A stretch of 64,000 nt of DNA from Candidatus Thiothrix putei. GTDB lineage: Bacteria; Pseudomonadota; Gammaproteobacteria; Thiotrichales; Thiotrichaceae. The stretch lies in contig CP124756.1 in the NCBI GenBank assembly GCA_029972225.1, positions 2,524,001 through 2,588,000 on the forward strand. The letters are read 5' to 3'. Shown piece after piece: positions 1 to 9,770 of this stretch. The first letter of the stretch is position 1; each line of letters begins with the position of its first letter. Under the pieces are notes generated by a model that was given only the letters and a program-made list of their open reading frames with translations, was not told the origin of the DNA and did not search any database. The translations under genes were made by a program, and so were the position numbers.

Positions 1-432
1 CACTTGCACTTGCTGCATTCCAGCTTCCGCCATTACGTCGGGCGTGATTTGGCGGATTTACCTTGGCAAGGTGAAAGTACAGTCAATACCCTCGATACTG
101 CGCCGTTTGTGTTGCTCTCACACAATACGGATGCTGACCCAATCTTCACTTACGGCAATCAGAAAGCGCTGGAAGTATTTGAAATGGATTGGGAAACGCT
201 CACTCAATTGCCCTCGCGCTACTCTGCTGAAGCGTTAGTACGCGAAGAGCGCGAACACTTGCTGCAAACCGTTGCCCGCCAAGGCTACATCGACAATTAC
301 GCGGGGGTGCGCATTTCCAGCACTGGGCGACGTTTTTTGATTCACCAAGCCATTGTGTGGAACTTGCGGGATGCGCACGGCAACTACGCGGGGCAGGCCG
401 CTTACTTTGATCATTGGGAATTTCTGCCTTAA
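1..432 (+). CDS. MEKHLA domain-containing protein (5' end outside window)
   Basis: The frame is open from the first base of the window, so the start is probably upstream; the first in-window alternative start is a TTG at 4. The product resembles the MEKHLA domain, a PAS-like module found alone in bacteria and at the C-terminus of some plant transcription factors. Visible hallmarks are LDTAPFVLLSHNT, DPIFTYGNQKALE, LPSRYSAE and GVRISSTGRRF, ending GQAAYFDHWEF. The domain runs to the stop codon, so this is the whole domain or nearly so. Its ligand and role are not known to me. The next gene is on the same strand about 75 bp downstream and has its own ribosome binding site. Confidence 0.8.
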   Translation, partial: HLHLLHSSFRHYVGRDLADLPWQGESTVNTLDTAPFVLLSHNTDADPIFTYGNQKALEVFEMDWETLTQLPSRYSAEALVREEREHLLQTVARQGYIDNYAGVRISSTGRRFLIHQAIVWNLRDAHGNYAGQAAYFDHWEFLP

Positions 433-507
433 AAGCTCACGGGTAGGTCTATACTCTAAGGCTCAATAACATCGGGCAACCCGCCAAGCGGACAAGGAGA
501 TATAAGT

Positions 508-2778
<2,271 letters not shown>

Positions 2779-3111
2779 CTATACAGCAGATTTACACCAC
2801 CCGCCCAACAAACGCCCAACTTCTTCCAGCAAACGGCTGGCGTGTTCAAAGCGGCGTGTGTCCAGTAGCGTTAGGTCGTGGCTGAGGCGCAAGTAAAAAC
2901 GTAGCTGTTTGAGTTTTACATCCGCCTGTTTGAGGGCGTTGGTTTGTTGCGTCTTATCGGTTGCCTGATACAGGCATTCCATGAAATCCATCGCCGTGGT
3001 TTGCAGGCGTTCGGTGACAACAAAGCGTTGAGTGCGAGGAAATTTAACGGTTTGGGGAATTAGCCAACGGATAAAATCGTAGCTTTTGGCAAATAAAGGG
3101 GATTCTTTCAT
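2779..3111 (-). CDS. avd: Retroelement accessory protein Avd
   Basis: A 110-residue, highly helical protein matching the four-helix-bundle Avd family that binds the DGR reverse transcriptase and the template RNA during mutagenic cDNA synthesis. Supporting features are the small size, basic character (many Arg/Lys on amphipathic helices, for example KQLRFYLRLSHDL) and the ATGA overlap with the stop codon of the reverse transcriptase gene upstream, indicating translational coupling. In Bordetella phage BPP-1, Avd is essential for mutagenic retrohoming; the same role is inferred here. The C-terminus (RLLGGWCKSAV) is short and not conserved in any way I recognise. Confidence 0.87.
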   Translation of the reverse strand: MKESPLFAKSYDFIRWLIPQTVKFPRTQRFVVTERLQTTAMDFMECLYQATDKTQQTNALKQADVKLKQLRFYLRLSHDLTLLDTRRFEHASRLLEEVGRLLGGWCKSAV

Positions 3112-4202
3112 GCAGCTTGGCGCCCGCTTCCCGTTACCTTGCGCACGGGTACAGGCTTGGCAAACAAACTACGCCGCAAACCCCACGTATCGGCGCGTTT
3201 CACGTGCGCCACCCAACCCTGAATACGCTGGTTCAAATCTTCACGGCTTAACTCACCTCGCGCATATTCGCGGTAATAACGCTGTAAACGCCGTTGGAAA
3301 TTCACCCCATTTTTGCGCTTGAGGCGGCGATGGTCGGTATAAAGGCGGAAGCCGAGAAACGGGATACCACTGGTAACGGGATAGACCGTGCTGGATTTTT
3401 CATGCAACGCAAGGCGCAAGCCAAACAGGAATTCGCGGATGGCGGTTTTCCATTGCCACAATTGCGCTTTGCTATCGGCAAACAGCAGAAAATCATCCAC
3501 ATAGCGGACATAACCCCGACAACCTAATTCACGCTTCACAAACTGATCAAGTTCGTTAAGGTAAACATTCGCCCAAAACTGGCTGGTGAGGTTGCCGATG
3601 GGTAGCCCACGCGGACGGTTGACGGCGAACAGATCATCGCTGGGAAAATACACCATCTGATATTCACCCGTGAGAATGCCTTCACCGCTTTTGACGATTT
3701 GGCGCATCAGCCAACGGATTTTTTCGTCGGTGATTTTGCGGTAGAGCAGCGATTCCATCACTGCGTGGTCGATGCTGGGGAAGAATTGGCGCAGGTCACA
3801 TTGCAGCACGTAGGGGTAACGCCGCATCAGGGTTTGGGCTTTGTCGATGGCGGCGTGTGTGCCTTTGCCCTTGCGGTTGGCGTAGGAGTCGCCGATAAAG
3901 GTATTGTCGTAAATCGCTTCGGTGATGTTGTGTAGGGCGTGATGCACTACCCGATCACGGAATGGCGCGGCGGATACCAGCCGTTTTTTAGGGTCGCGGA
4001 TGTAGAAAGAATAGTATTCGCCCGGTTGCCACGTCTGGTCAGTTAATTCGCGTTTTAGGCGGATCAACTCATCGGCAAGGTTCATCTCGAAGCTGGCGGC
4101 AGCGGGACAGCCACGCTTGCCCTTCGCGGCTTTTTGCCAAGCAGCGTAGAGGTTGCTGAATTCCAGCAATTGTGGATACAAATTATCAAATACTTTTGCC
4201 AT
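3108..4202 (-). CDS. DGR reverse transcriptase
   Basis: A 364-residue reverse transcriptase. Motifs in order: VVHHALHNI (86-93) and GDSYANRKGKGTH (104-116) in the fingers, LQCDLRQFFPSI (133-144) carrying the first catalytic Asp, GLPIGNLTSQF (199-209), catalytic YVDD (234-237) and FLGFRLY (282-288). The SQ ending of the GLPIGNLTSQ motif, where retroviral and most group II intron enzymes have QG, is the diagnostic DGR feature linked to adenine-specific infidelity. There is no maturase or endonuclease domain, which argues against a group II intron enzyme. It copies the template repeat RNA into cDNA that replaces the VR. The gene lies 158 bp downstream of the VR-bearing gene and overlaps avd by 4 bp. 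Confidence 0.96.
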   Translation of the reverse strand: MAKVFDNLYPQLLEFSNLYAAWQKAAKGKRGCPAAASFEMNLADELIRLKRELTDQTWQPGEYYSFYIRDPKKRLVSAAPFRDRVVHHALHNITEAIYDNTFIGDSYANRKGKGTHAAIDKAQTLMRRYPYVLQCDLRQFFPSIDHAVMESLLYRKITDEKIRWLMRQIVKSGEGILTGEYQMVYFPSDDLFAVNRPRGLPIGNLTSQFWANVYLNELDQFVKRELGCRGYVRYVDDFLLFADSKAQLWQWKTAIREFLFGLRLALHEKSSTVYPVTSGIPFLGFRLYTDHRRLKRKNGVNFQRRLQRYYREYARGELSREDLNQRIQGWVAHVKRADTWGLRRSLFAKPVPVRKVTGSGRQAA

Positions 4203-4215
4203 AACTTTTGCGCGT

Positions 4216-4230
4216 CGCCGCTACGCGGCG
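4216..4230. promoter_or_regulatory. Hairpin just upstream of the reverse transcriptase start
   Basis: A perfect 6-bp stem CGCCGC (4216-4221) and GCGGCG (4225-4230) with a 3-base loop lies 13 bases before the reverse transcriptase ATG on the minus strand. It sits in the 158-bp gap between the VR and the reverse transcriptase gene. It could modulate reverse transcriptase translation or act as a target-site hairpin of the sort found downstream of VRs in other DGRs, although here it is about 120 bp from the VR end. The function is inference. Confidence 0.4.
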
Positions 4231-4353
4231 TTCGTTACCCAACTTCACCGTTATCTCATTGAACCAACAGCCTGCCAAACTGAACGTTTTAGTATTCAGA
4301 AGAGCAGGAATCAGCAGTCAGCATACCAGTACCCAGCACCTCAGCATAGCCAG

Positions 4354-4478
4354 GGAGAACTCAACAACCTAACAACAAACGAAAACCCAGATTGAGGTCC
4401 CGAATGTCAGGATGATACCTGTAACGAATCGCGCACCGCACGAAGTCGGCAGAATAGTACCAAGAACCCCCGCGAGTT
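4354..4478 (-). repeat. DGR variable repeat (VR)
   Basis: 125 bp that align without gaps to 7674-7798 (offset exactly 3320). There are 13 mismatches at 4395, 4396, 4399, 4400, 4404, 4408, 4417, 4423, 4443, 4444, 4450, 4456 and 4459. In every case the TR has T on the plus strand, that is A on the coding strand. The VR encodes residues 895-932 of the NACHT protein, ends beyond its stop codon, and changes 10 residues relative to the TR: 901, 902, 904, 906, 913, 915, 918, 919, 921 and 922. One further change is silent (CGA to CGG). The last 41 bp on the coding strand are identical in both repeats and would contain the initiation of mutagenic homing sequence. Confidence 0.97.
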
Positions 4479-7159
4479 ATCTTATAATCAATTTTATCTA
4501 TCAAGTTGCGTTCATTTTCCTGCCTTTCCCATTCGGCGTAGGTAAATTCAGGGCTACCAAAATCACTCCCCCAACGGCTGCTTGTCCACTCCCAGACATT
4601 GCCACTCATATCATGCAAGCCAAATGCCTTACCCGCTGGAAACATTCCCACTGCTGATGTACGCTTTAATTCGGTATCCTTATAGTTGCCCAGTTTAGGG
4701 TCAGGGTCAGATCCCCACGCATAACGTAAATCTTGCTTCCCACGCGCTGCATACTCCCATTCCGCTTCGGTGGGCAAACGAATTTTCAAGCACTCAATCT
4801 CACCCTCAGGCTTTACATCATCAAGCAAGTCATTCAGCCACACGCTGTAAGCCAGCGCCTCAAACCACGACACCCCAACAACTGGGTGATTATCCAGATT
4901 CCACTGTTTGTCATTCCAGTAATACGGCTGGAAGCGTTTTTTATCGTTTTTCAGCCACTTCCTGTAAGCCTCCCTACTGTCTTCAGGAAATGTCTCCAGC
5001 AGATTTTCACCGACCATTTCCCCGGCAAGCCACAAACCAGCGGCTTCCGGCAGTCTTTCGTGCCAAAAGGCTTGATCTTCGTACATCCCAGCTTCGATAA
5101 AACAACGGTATTGGGCATTGGTGACAGGATAACGGCTGATGAAAAAGCGCGGTAACGTGACATCGTGGGCTGGTTTTTCATCGTCATAACCTTCATCCCC
5201 TTCTGTCCCCATACGGAATGTACCTGTTGGGATTTCCTGCCAGTCAATGTCGGGGACGGTGCGCTGATTATCCTGCGTTTTTTTCACTGTGACACCGGGA
5301 CGTGTATCGCCAATATCGCTAAGGATGCGCCCTGCTTTAGCGCGATCCTGCATGTCTGCTTCACCATCACGCATCAGGTCAACTAAACCATGCCGAATCT
5401 TCTGTGTTATCGCGTTACCTAGCGGGGCTGCCCCCACATCGTTCAATACCTCACCCGCAAACAACACATACTGCGATTCGCCGATAGCCAACAGTTTTTC
5501 CAGAATCGCTTTCGCTTTCTTCTGATCAGAATTCACCGCAGCGATAACACCCAATGACAACAGCAGGGTTTCTTTCCAATGTTCCGCTTGACCTAACAGT
5601 TCGGGGATTTTTTCAAACAATACCTCTTTTTCTTCCAATGCCAGCCCAAAACCTGCCAAGTATTCCTCAAACGTCAAATGGATAAAGCCGTATTGCTGAT
5701 GCCCTCTCTCAATCAGCAGATTGGAATATTCATGAACGGATACCAGAAAACCCTTGGCTTGTTCAACAGCTTCGCGTTTGGAATACTCCTCTTCGGTTCG
5801 ATAATACCGCTCCAAATAAGCGCGTATCGCTGTTTCGTTGATCAAACCACCCTGCGGATTGGTTTCACGCAAATGCAATGCCAGTTTTGCCAGCAAACTT
5901 TGTGTGGAACTCAGGTCAATATCGGGGCCAATCTGCCGACCGTCAAGATTACGGTTTTTCTTCCAACTGCCCAGCAATGTCCGCATATAGAGGCTATACA
6001 ATTCAACCCGACGGTGCGGCAAGGTTACGCCCAATCGCTTAATAAGTGCCAACATCGAAGCCAATAAGGGGTTACTGGCAAGCCGCCGGATTCCCTCGTT
6101 ATGCTCAACGACTTGTAACAGGGTTTGTAACTCCTGCTCTGCCAAACGTCGGGCATGGGCGTTATCTTTGCCCTGCGCCCATGCCAATTCCACCGCCAAG
6201 GTAAAGACGTTGAAAAAACGCCCAATTTCTTCGCCATTCCAGTCATTCAATGCCACCGTCTGCCAACGCGGATCACTCAAAGGACAGTCACGGTAGCCCA
6301 CAAAACGGCTAGTAACGACCATACGATTACCGCTTTTCCGGTCACTTTGCGGGCTAGGAATCCATACCCGCACAAAATCTTCTACCAGTGAAACCACTTG
6401 CCCACGATTGTCACCCACCTCATCCAAGCCATCCATCAGAATAAAGGCTTTACCCTGTTCCAGCGCCGTATCAAACAGAAGACGTAATTTGTTGCCCTGT
6501 AACTGTGTTAACTTACCTTGAAAATACTGGGGCAGAAAATCTTGAAAGCTGATGTTTTGACGTTCCAAGGCTTCACTGTAAGCATTCAGCGGCAGCAAGA
6601 TAGGCAACGGCGCATCCTCACGTTGTGCCAACCCTAACGCCAAACGCTTCATGCTGGTGGATTTGCCGCTACCGGGATCACCCAAGATCACCAATGCCTG
6701 TTGCCCATTGATCCATTGTTCCACGGGCAACGCGGCAGCATCCGCCCGTAAGATTTCTTGTTCTATCTTGTCAGGGTCTACATCTGATACAGCCTTTGAA
6801 CCACAATAATAACGCCCCGCCTTGCGATGCCAAGACTCACCATCCGGCGTATCCAGACGGGCGCGGAGTGGCACATACACCGATTCAAGCTTAACCCCAA
6901 CCGCCCCAAAGTTTTTTGCTGCCTCAACAATGCCATCCATGCCCTTGAAACTTAAATAATTGTAGGCTTCGACAATATAGCGGCGGTAGATAGCAAGCTG
7001 CTGTTGCAATTCCTCATCGCTAAACTGCGGGCTGGCGTGTTCACCGTAGATATTGATGACCAGCTTTTCGATGGTGTGTTTGTCACCCTGTACGAAGTCC
7101 TGATCGACTTCGACCTTATCCTTGAAAATCGTACCCGCTTTATCCAGCATCTCTGCCAC
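4361..7159 (-). CDS. NACHT NTPase with variable FGE/C-type-lectin-like domain (DGR target)
   Basis: A 932-residue STAND-type sensor candidate. Residues 15-30 form a short Val/Asp/Lys motif. Residues 50-75 (YRRYIVEAYNYLSFKGMD) resemble the segment common before NACHT domains. The NACHT module has Walker A GDPGSGKST (160-168), Walker B FILMDGLDEV (239-248) and sensor region VVTSRFVGY. A helical region (about 350-620) follows. Residues 637-932 are a formylglycine-generating-enzyme-like domain (GTFRMGTEGDEG, YPVTNAQY, RLPTEAEWEYAARG, GNVWEWTSS, RGGSW, LGFRLL), the fold that carries VRs in many DGR targets. By analogy, ligand binding by the variable C-terminus would trigger NTP-dependent oligomerisation; the signal and output are unknown. 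The start overlaps the upstream membrane protein gene by 20 bp; an alternative ATG lies 3 codons in. Confidence 0.93.
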   Translation of the reverse strand: MAEMLDKAGTIFKDKVEVDQDFVQGDKHTIEKLVINIYGEHASPQFSDEELQQQLAIYRRYIVEAYNYLSFKGMDGIVEAAKNFGAVGVKLESVYVPLRARLDTPDGESWHRKAGRYYCGSKAVSDVDPDKIEQEILRADAAALPVEQWINGQQALVILGDPGSGKSTSMKRLALGLAQREDAPLPILLPLNAYSEALERQNISFQDFLPQYFQGKLTQLQGNKLRLLFDTALEQGKAFILMDGLDEVGDNRGQVVSLVEDFVRVWIPSPQSDRKSGNRMVVTSRFVGYRDCPLSDPRWQTVALNDWNGEEIGRFFNVFTLAVELAWAQGKDNAHARRLAEQELQTLLQVVEHNEGIRRLASNPLLASMLALIKRLGVTLPHRRVELYSLYMRTLLGSWKKNRNLDGRQIGPDIDLSSTQSLLAKLALHLRETNPQGGLINETAIRAYLERYYRTEEEYSKREAVEQAKGFLVSVHEYSNLLIERGHQQYGFIHLTFEEYLAGFGLALEEKEVLFEKIPELLGQAEHWKETLLLSLGVIAAVNSDQKKAKAILEKLLAIGESQYVLFAGEVLNDVGAAPLGNAITQKIRHGLVDLMRDGEADMQDRAKAGRILSDIGDTRPGVTVKKTQDNQRTVPDIDWQEIPTGTFRMGTEGDEGYDDEKPAHDVTLPRFFISRYPVTNAQYRCFIEAGMYEDQAFWHERLPEAAGLWLAGEMVGENLLETFPEDSREAYRKWLKNDKKRFQPYYWNDKQWNLDNHPVVGVSWFEALAYSVWLNDLLDDVKPEGEIECLKIRLPTEAEWEYAARGKQDLRYAWGSDPDPKLGNYKDTELKRTSAVGMFPAGKAFGLHDMSGNVWEWTSSRWGSDFGSPEFTYAEWERQENERNLIDKIDYKITRGGSWYYSADFVRCAIRYRYHPDIRDLNLGFRLLLGC

Positions 7160-7481
7160 CGTGAATTACCTTGTCACGCCCCACAAGGTCGCCCCTCACA
7201 TCAACCTTGCCGTGAAAGGTAGTGCTGGTTGTGGAAGTATCCGTACTTTGAGGGCTGGTTTCTGATTTCCCCTCAATAAACACTTTAACAGCGGTGAGAA
7301 TACCACCGAGAATTCCCAACACCTTAGCGCCAGTCTCGACCAACCAAGTAATCTGTTCCCGACCTGCTTGATCAAGCGTCAAAATATGCTGAGTCAAAGC
7401 AAAAATGTCATCCGCAAAATAAAACGCCACACCAGCCAATAAAGCAAATACCCAAATAACGATAATCAAACGCCACGTCAT
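7140..7481 (-). CDS. Small membrane protein of the DGR operon
   Basis: I place the start at the ATG at 7481 because GGAGG lies 8 bases upstream; an in-frame ATG at 7529 would add 16 residues without a comparable site. The 113-residue product has a transmembrane segment at about 4-22 and a second hydrophobic helix at about 53-69. A Ser/Thr-rich linker (73-88) is followed by a C-terminal stretch KVDVRGDLVGRDKVIH (92-107). That stretch resembles residues 15-30 of the NACHT protein encoded next (KVEVDQDFVQGDKHTI). Translational overlap and the shared motif suggest that it anchors the NACHT sensor at the membrane or is its effector. It belongs to no family I can name. Confidence 0.72.
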   Translation of the reverse strand: MTWRLIIVIWVFALLAGVAFYFADDIFALTQHILTLDQAGREQITWLVETGAKVLGILGGILTAVKVFIEGKSETSPQSTDTSTTSTTFHGKVDVRGDLVGRDKVIHGGRDAG

Positions 7482-7673
7482 CACGATTTCCTCCACATCC
7501 ACCACCATAAAAACCCCGCACCGCGCCACTCAAGACAGGATGCGGGAAAGTTTCGCTATTTGACCGGAGGGCAAACCGTCGCGATCCGGGTCGGGACAAG
7601 CTGGCTGTTGGCATTGCACCACCGTCGGCTATCCGTGGATACACCGCACTGCCGGGTACAAGCCGTTGACTAT

Positions 7674-7798
7674 GGAGAACTCAACAACCTAACAACAAAC
7701 GAAAACCCAGATTGTTGTTTCGATTGTTAGGATGATTCCTGTTACGAATCGCGCACCGCACGTTGTCGGTAGAATTGTTCCAAGAACCCCCGCGAGTT
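7674..7798 (-). ncRNA. DGR template repeat (TR)
   Basis: The non-coding donor copy of the VR, 125 bp, read on the minus strand. Its conceptual frame is rich in AAC and AAT codons (W-N-N-S-T-D-N ... [15 protein letters not shown]), exactly the codons that adenine mutagenesis diversifies best. Between the Trp and the conserved Leu there are 26 adenines, of which 13 are substituted in the VR. It lies upstream of the target operon rather than between target and reverse transcriptase. It would be transcribed as the 5' leader of the operon or as a separate RNA. The 190 bp between TR and the membrane protein start (7482-7673) contain no convincing gene and may be the structured spacer needed for cDNA priming. 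Confidence 0.95.
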
Positions 7799-7877
7799 GC
7801 CCCAACCCGCCGTTAATCTGACCGATAAACGGTGATTTTGCAAACACTAATTGCCAAACAAATCGCTGTCATCTACC

Positions 7878-7891
7878 ATGATAACCATCAT
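7878..7891. promoter_or_regulatory. Candidate VapB operator
   Basis: A short inverted repeat, ATGAT (7878-7882) and ATCAT (7887-7891), lies 18-31 bases upstream of the vapB start. Antitoxin-toxin complexes of this class typically autorepress by binding palindromes in the leader. The assignment rests on position and symmetry only. Confidence 0.3.
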
Positions 7892-7908
7892 CAAACCGGA
7901 GATTTACC

Positions 7909-8139
7909 ATGCCGCAAACAGCCAGATTATTCATGTCAGGGCGTAGCCAAGCGGTACGCCTACCCAAACAATTCCGTTTTCAAGGTAACGAAGTCTTCAT
8001 TCGGCGCGTTGGTGATCAAATTATCCTCTCACCCAAGCCTGCAAGCTGGGACGATTTTTTCAACGACACGCAACGTCCCACCGCCGATTTCATGGCTGAA
8101 CGGGTAGATTTGCCACCGCAAGAACGGGTGTTGTTCTGA
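7909..8139 (+). CDS. vapB: AbrB-fold antitoxin VapB
   Basis: A 76-residue antitoxin. The N-terminal half has the swapped-hairpin DNA-binding pattern of VagC/VapB proteins (ARLFMSGRSQAVRLPKQFRF, then EVFIRRVGDQIILSPKP). The C-terminal half (SWDDFFND ... DFMAERVDLPPQERVLF) is the usual toxin-wrapping tail. GGAG lies 7 bases upstream of the start. The stop codon shares one base with the vapC start (TGATG), so the pair is translationally coupled. It would neutralise VapC and repress the operon. Confidence 0.93.
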   Translation: MPQTARLFMSGRSQAVRLPKQFRFQGNEVFIRRVGDQIILSPKPASWDDFFNDTQRPTADFMAERVDLPPQERVLF

Positions 8140-8540
8140 TGAAACGTTACATGCTAGACACGGATACGAGCAGCTACATCATTAAAAATCGCCCTGCGCA
8201 AGTTGCTGAGCGTTTCCGCACCCTAAAAATGGAGCAGCTCTGCATTTCCGTCATTACCTACGCAGAATTGCTATACGGTGTGGAATGCTCATCCTCAGAA
8301 CGGGTAAACCGCCCCATCATCGAAAATTTCGTCGCGCATCTGGATGTATTGGATTGGGATAAAGACGCAGCCGACCACTATTCTCGCGTCCGTACCCAAC
8401 TGGAGCGCAACGGTACACCCATCGGCGGCATGGATATGCAAATCGGTAGTCATGCCCTCAGCCAAGGCATTATTTTAGTCACCAACAATACGCAGCACTT
8501 TGAACGGATTATCGGTCTGCAACTCGAAACGTGGGTGTAA
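8139..8540 (+). CDS. vapC: PIN-domain ribonuclease toxin VapC
   Basis: A 133-residue PIN-domain protein with the acidic active-site set Asp7 (MLDTDTSSYII), Glu43 (YAELLYG) and Asp99 (GGMDMQIGSHAL), plus TNNTQHF near the end. VapC toxins are Mg-dependent ribonucleases that usually cut initiator tRNA or rRNA; the target here cannot be told from sequence. It is coupled to vapB. Its last 66 bp overlap the 3' end of the convergent tilS, which is unusual and suggests that the cassette arrived next to tilS and one or both C-termini were remodelled. Confidence 0.93.
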   Translation: MKRYMLDTDTSSYIIKNRPAQVAERFRTLKMEQLCISVITYAELLYGVECSSSERVNRPIIENFVAHLDVLDWDKDAADHYSRVRTQLERNGTPIGGMDMQIGSHALSQGIILVTNNTQHFERIIGLQLETWV

Positions 8541-9761
8541 ACCGATCAACCGCTCCCCCACATACACCAACGGCAAGCGCTCTCGCTCCCACGGCGGTAC
8601 ACCCCACTCTTGCAACAAATGCTTAAGACTATGATACCCGCCGCGCTCTGGCAGATACACGCTTTCCCCACCCTGTCGAAAACGTACCGTCACGACTTCA
8701 GGATACCCCGCCCCCGCCACCAAGGCGCGCCCCAGCGACGCAATCACCAACGGCTCGCGCGTATCCCACACAAATACTTGCTTAGGGTCATGCGCAGACA
8801 ATGGCAACATTGCATACACATCATCCCGATAACGGCGAACTTCACAACTATCCCAGTGCACACACGGCGTAGCATCCGCCCGCGCTTGCAACACATCGTG
8901 CAACACTTGACGCAGCTTTTTCTCTTCCGGCAAACGAAAACCGCGCTGTGCTAACCATTCGCGCAACACCGCTTTTTGCATTGACGGCTCTTCTGCCAGC
9001 AACTTACTCACTGACAACGTATTAGGCTGTTTTCCTTGCATCAACTGGAGCTTATCGCGCAAAAAACCAGCCAATAAGGTACGGCTTTCACCCTGCAACC
9101 GCGCCGCCCGCGCCAAGGTCTTACCCGCCGCAGACCAACGCTGTTCCAGCAACGGCATCACCTGATTGCGCAAAAAATTGCGATCAAAGCGGCTGTCTAG
9201 ATTGCTAGGGTCATCTATAACATTCAACCGATGTTGTTTCGCATACGCCGCCAATTCCGCACGGCTACATCCCAATAACGGTCGCCCCAAAAAACCCATC
9301 GCGAAAGTGCGAATTTCCGGCATTGCCGCCAACCCATCCACGCCACTTCCGCGCAGCAAATGCAGCAACAAGGTTTCCGCCTGATCATTCTGATGATGCG
9401 CGGTCAACACAAGTTCACCCGCTTGCAAGTGTTTGCTGAAAGCTGCATACCGCGCCGTCCGCGCCACCGCTTCCACACTTGACCCCGCCGGAATTACCAA
9501 TTGCAAGGTTTCAACCAGCAGTGGCATTTCCAAATCGGCACACACCGCATGGCAATGCGCCGCCCATGCCGCAGACATCGCCTGCAAACCGTGATCAATG
9601 TGCAGGGCGCGAAAGGATAAATGAGGGTATTGCCCGCGCAGACCCGCACAGGCGTGAAGCAATACATGCGAATCCAGCCCTCCACTGAAACCAATCAGAT
9701 AACTAGGTGCTGGATGTTGTTGAAAAAACCGTAATAAATGCTCAGCAGGGGCGCATGGCAT
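8475..9761 (-). CDS. tilS: tRNA(Ile)-lysidine synthase TilS
   Basis: Converts C34 of tRNA-Ile(CAU) to lysidine using ATP and lysine, which changes codon reading from AUG to AUA. The PP-loop SGGLDS is at 26-31. The N-terminal ATPase domain includes LTAHHQNDQAET and LRGSGVDGL, followed by the substrate-binding and C-terminal domains (VPPWERERLPLVYVGE). At 428 residues it is of normal family length. The final 20 or so residues, after LIGLHPRFE, are encoded inside the vapC overlap and may not be ancestral. The gene ends the minus-strand run beginning at accA, 9 bp downstream of it. Confidence 0.96.
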   Translation of the reverse strand: MPCAPAEHLLRFFQQHPAPSYLIGFSGGLDSHVLLHACAGLRGQYPHLSFRALHIDHGLQAMSAAWAAHCHAVCADLEMPLLVETLQLVIPAGSSVEAVARTARYAAFSKHLQAGELVLTAHHQNDQAETLLLHLLRGSGVDGLAAMPEIRTFAMGFLGRPLLGCSRAELAAYAKQHRLNVIDDPSNLDSRFDRNFLRNQVMPLLEQRWSAAGKTLARAARLQGESRTLLAGFLRDKLQLMQGKQPNTLSVSKLLAEEPSMQKAVLREWLAQRGFRLPEEKKLRQVLHDVLQARADATPCVHWDSCEVRRYRDDVYAMLPLSAHDPKQVFVWDTREPLVIASLGRALVAGAGYPEVVTVRFRQGGESVYLPERGGYHSLKHLLQEWGVPPWERERLPLVYVGERLIGLHPRFELQTDNPFKVLRIVGD

Positions 9762-9770
9762 ACGCCCTCC

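Noticed and set aside
7408-7644. 78-codon frame between TR and the membrane protein
   Set aside because: No ribosome binding site, Arg/Ser-rich and out of frame with the better-supported start at 7481; the region is more likely DGR spacer RNA.
4354-7798. TR/VR pair as an ordinary direct repeat or IS footprint
   Set aside because: The differences are confined to one base on one strand, and a DGR reverse transcriptase plus Avd lie beside them; a random repeat would show mixed substitutions.
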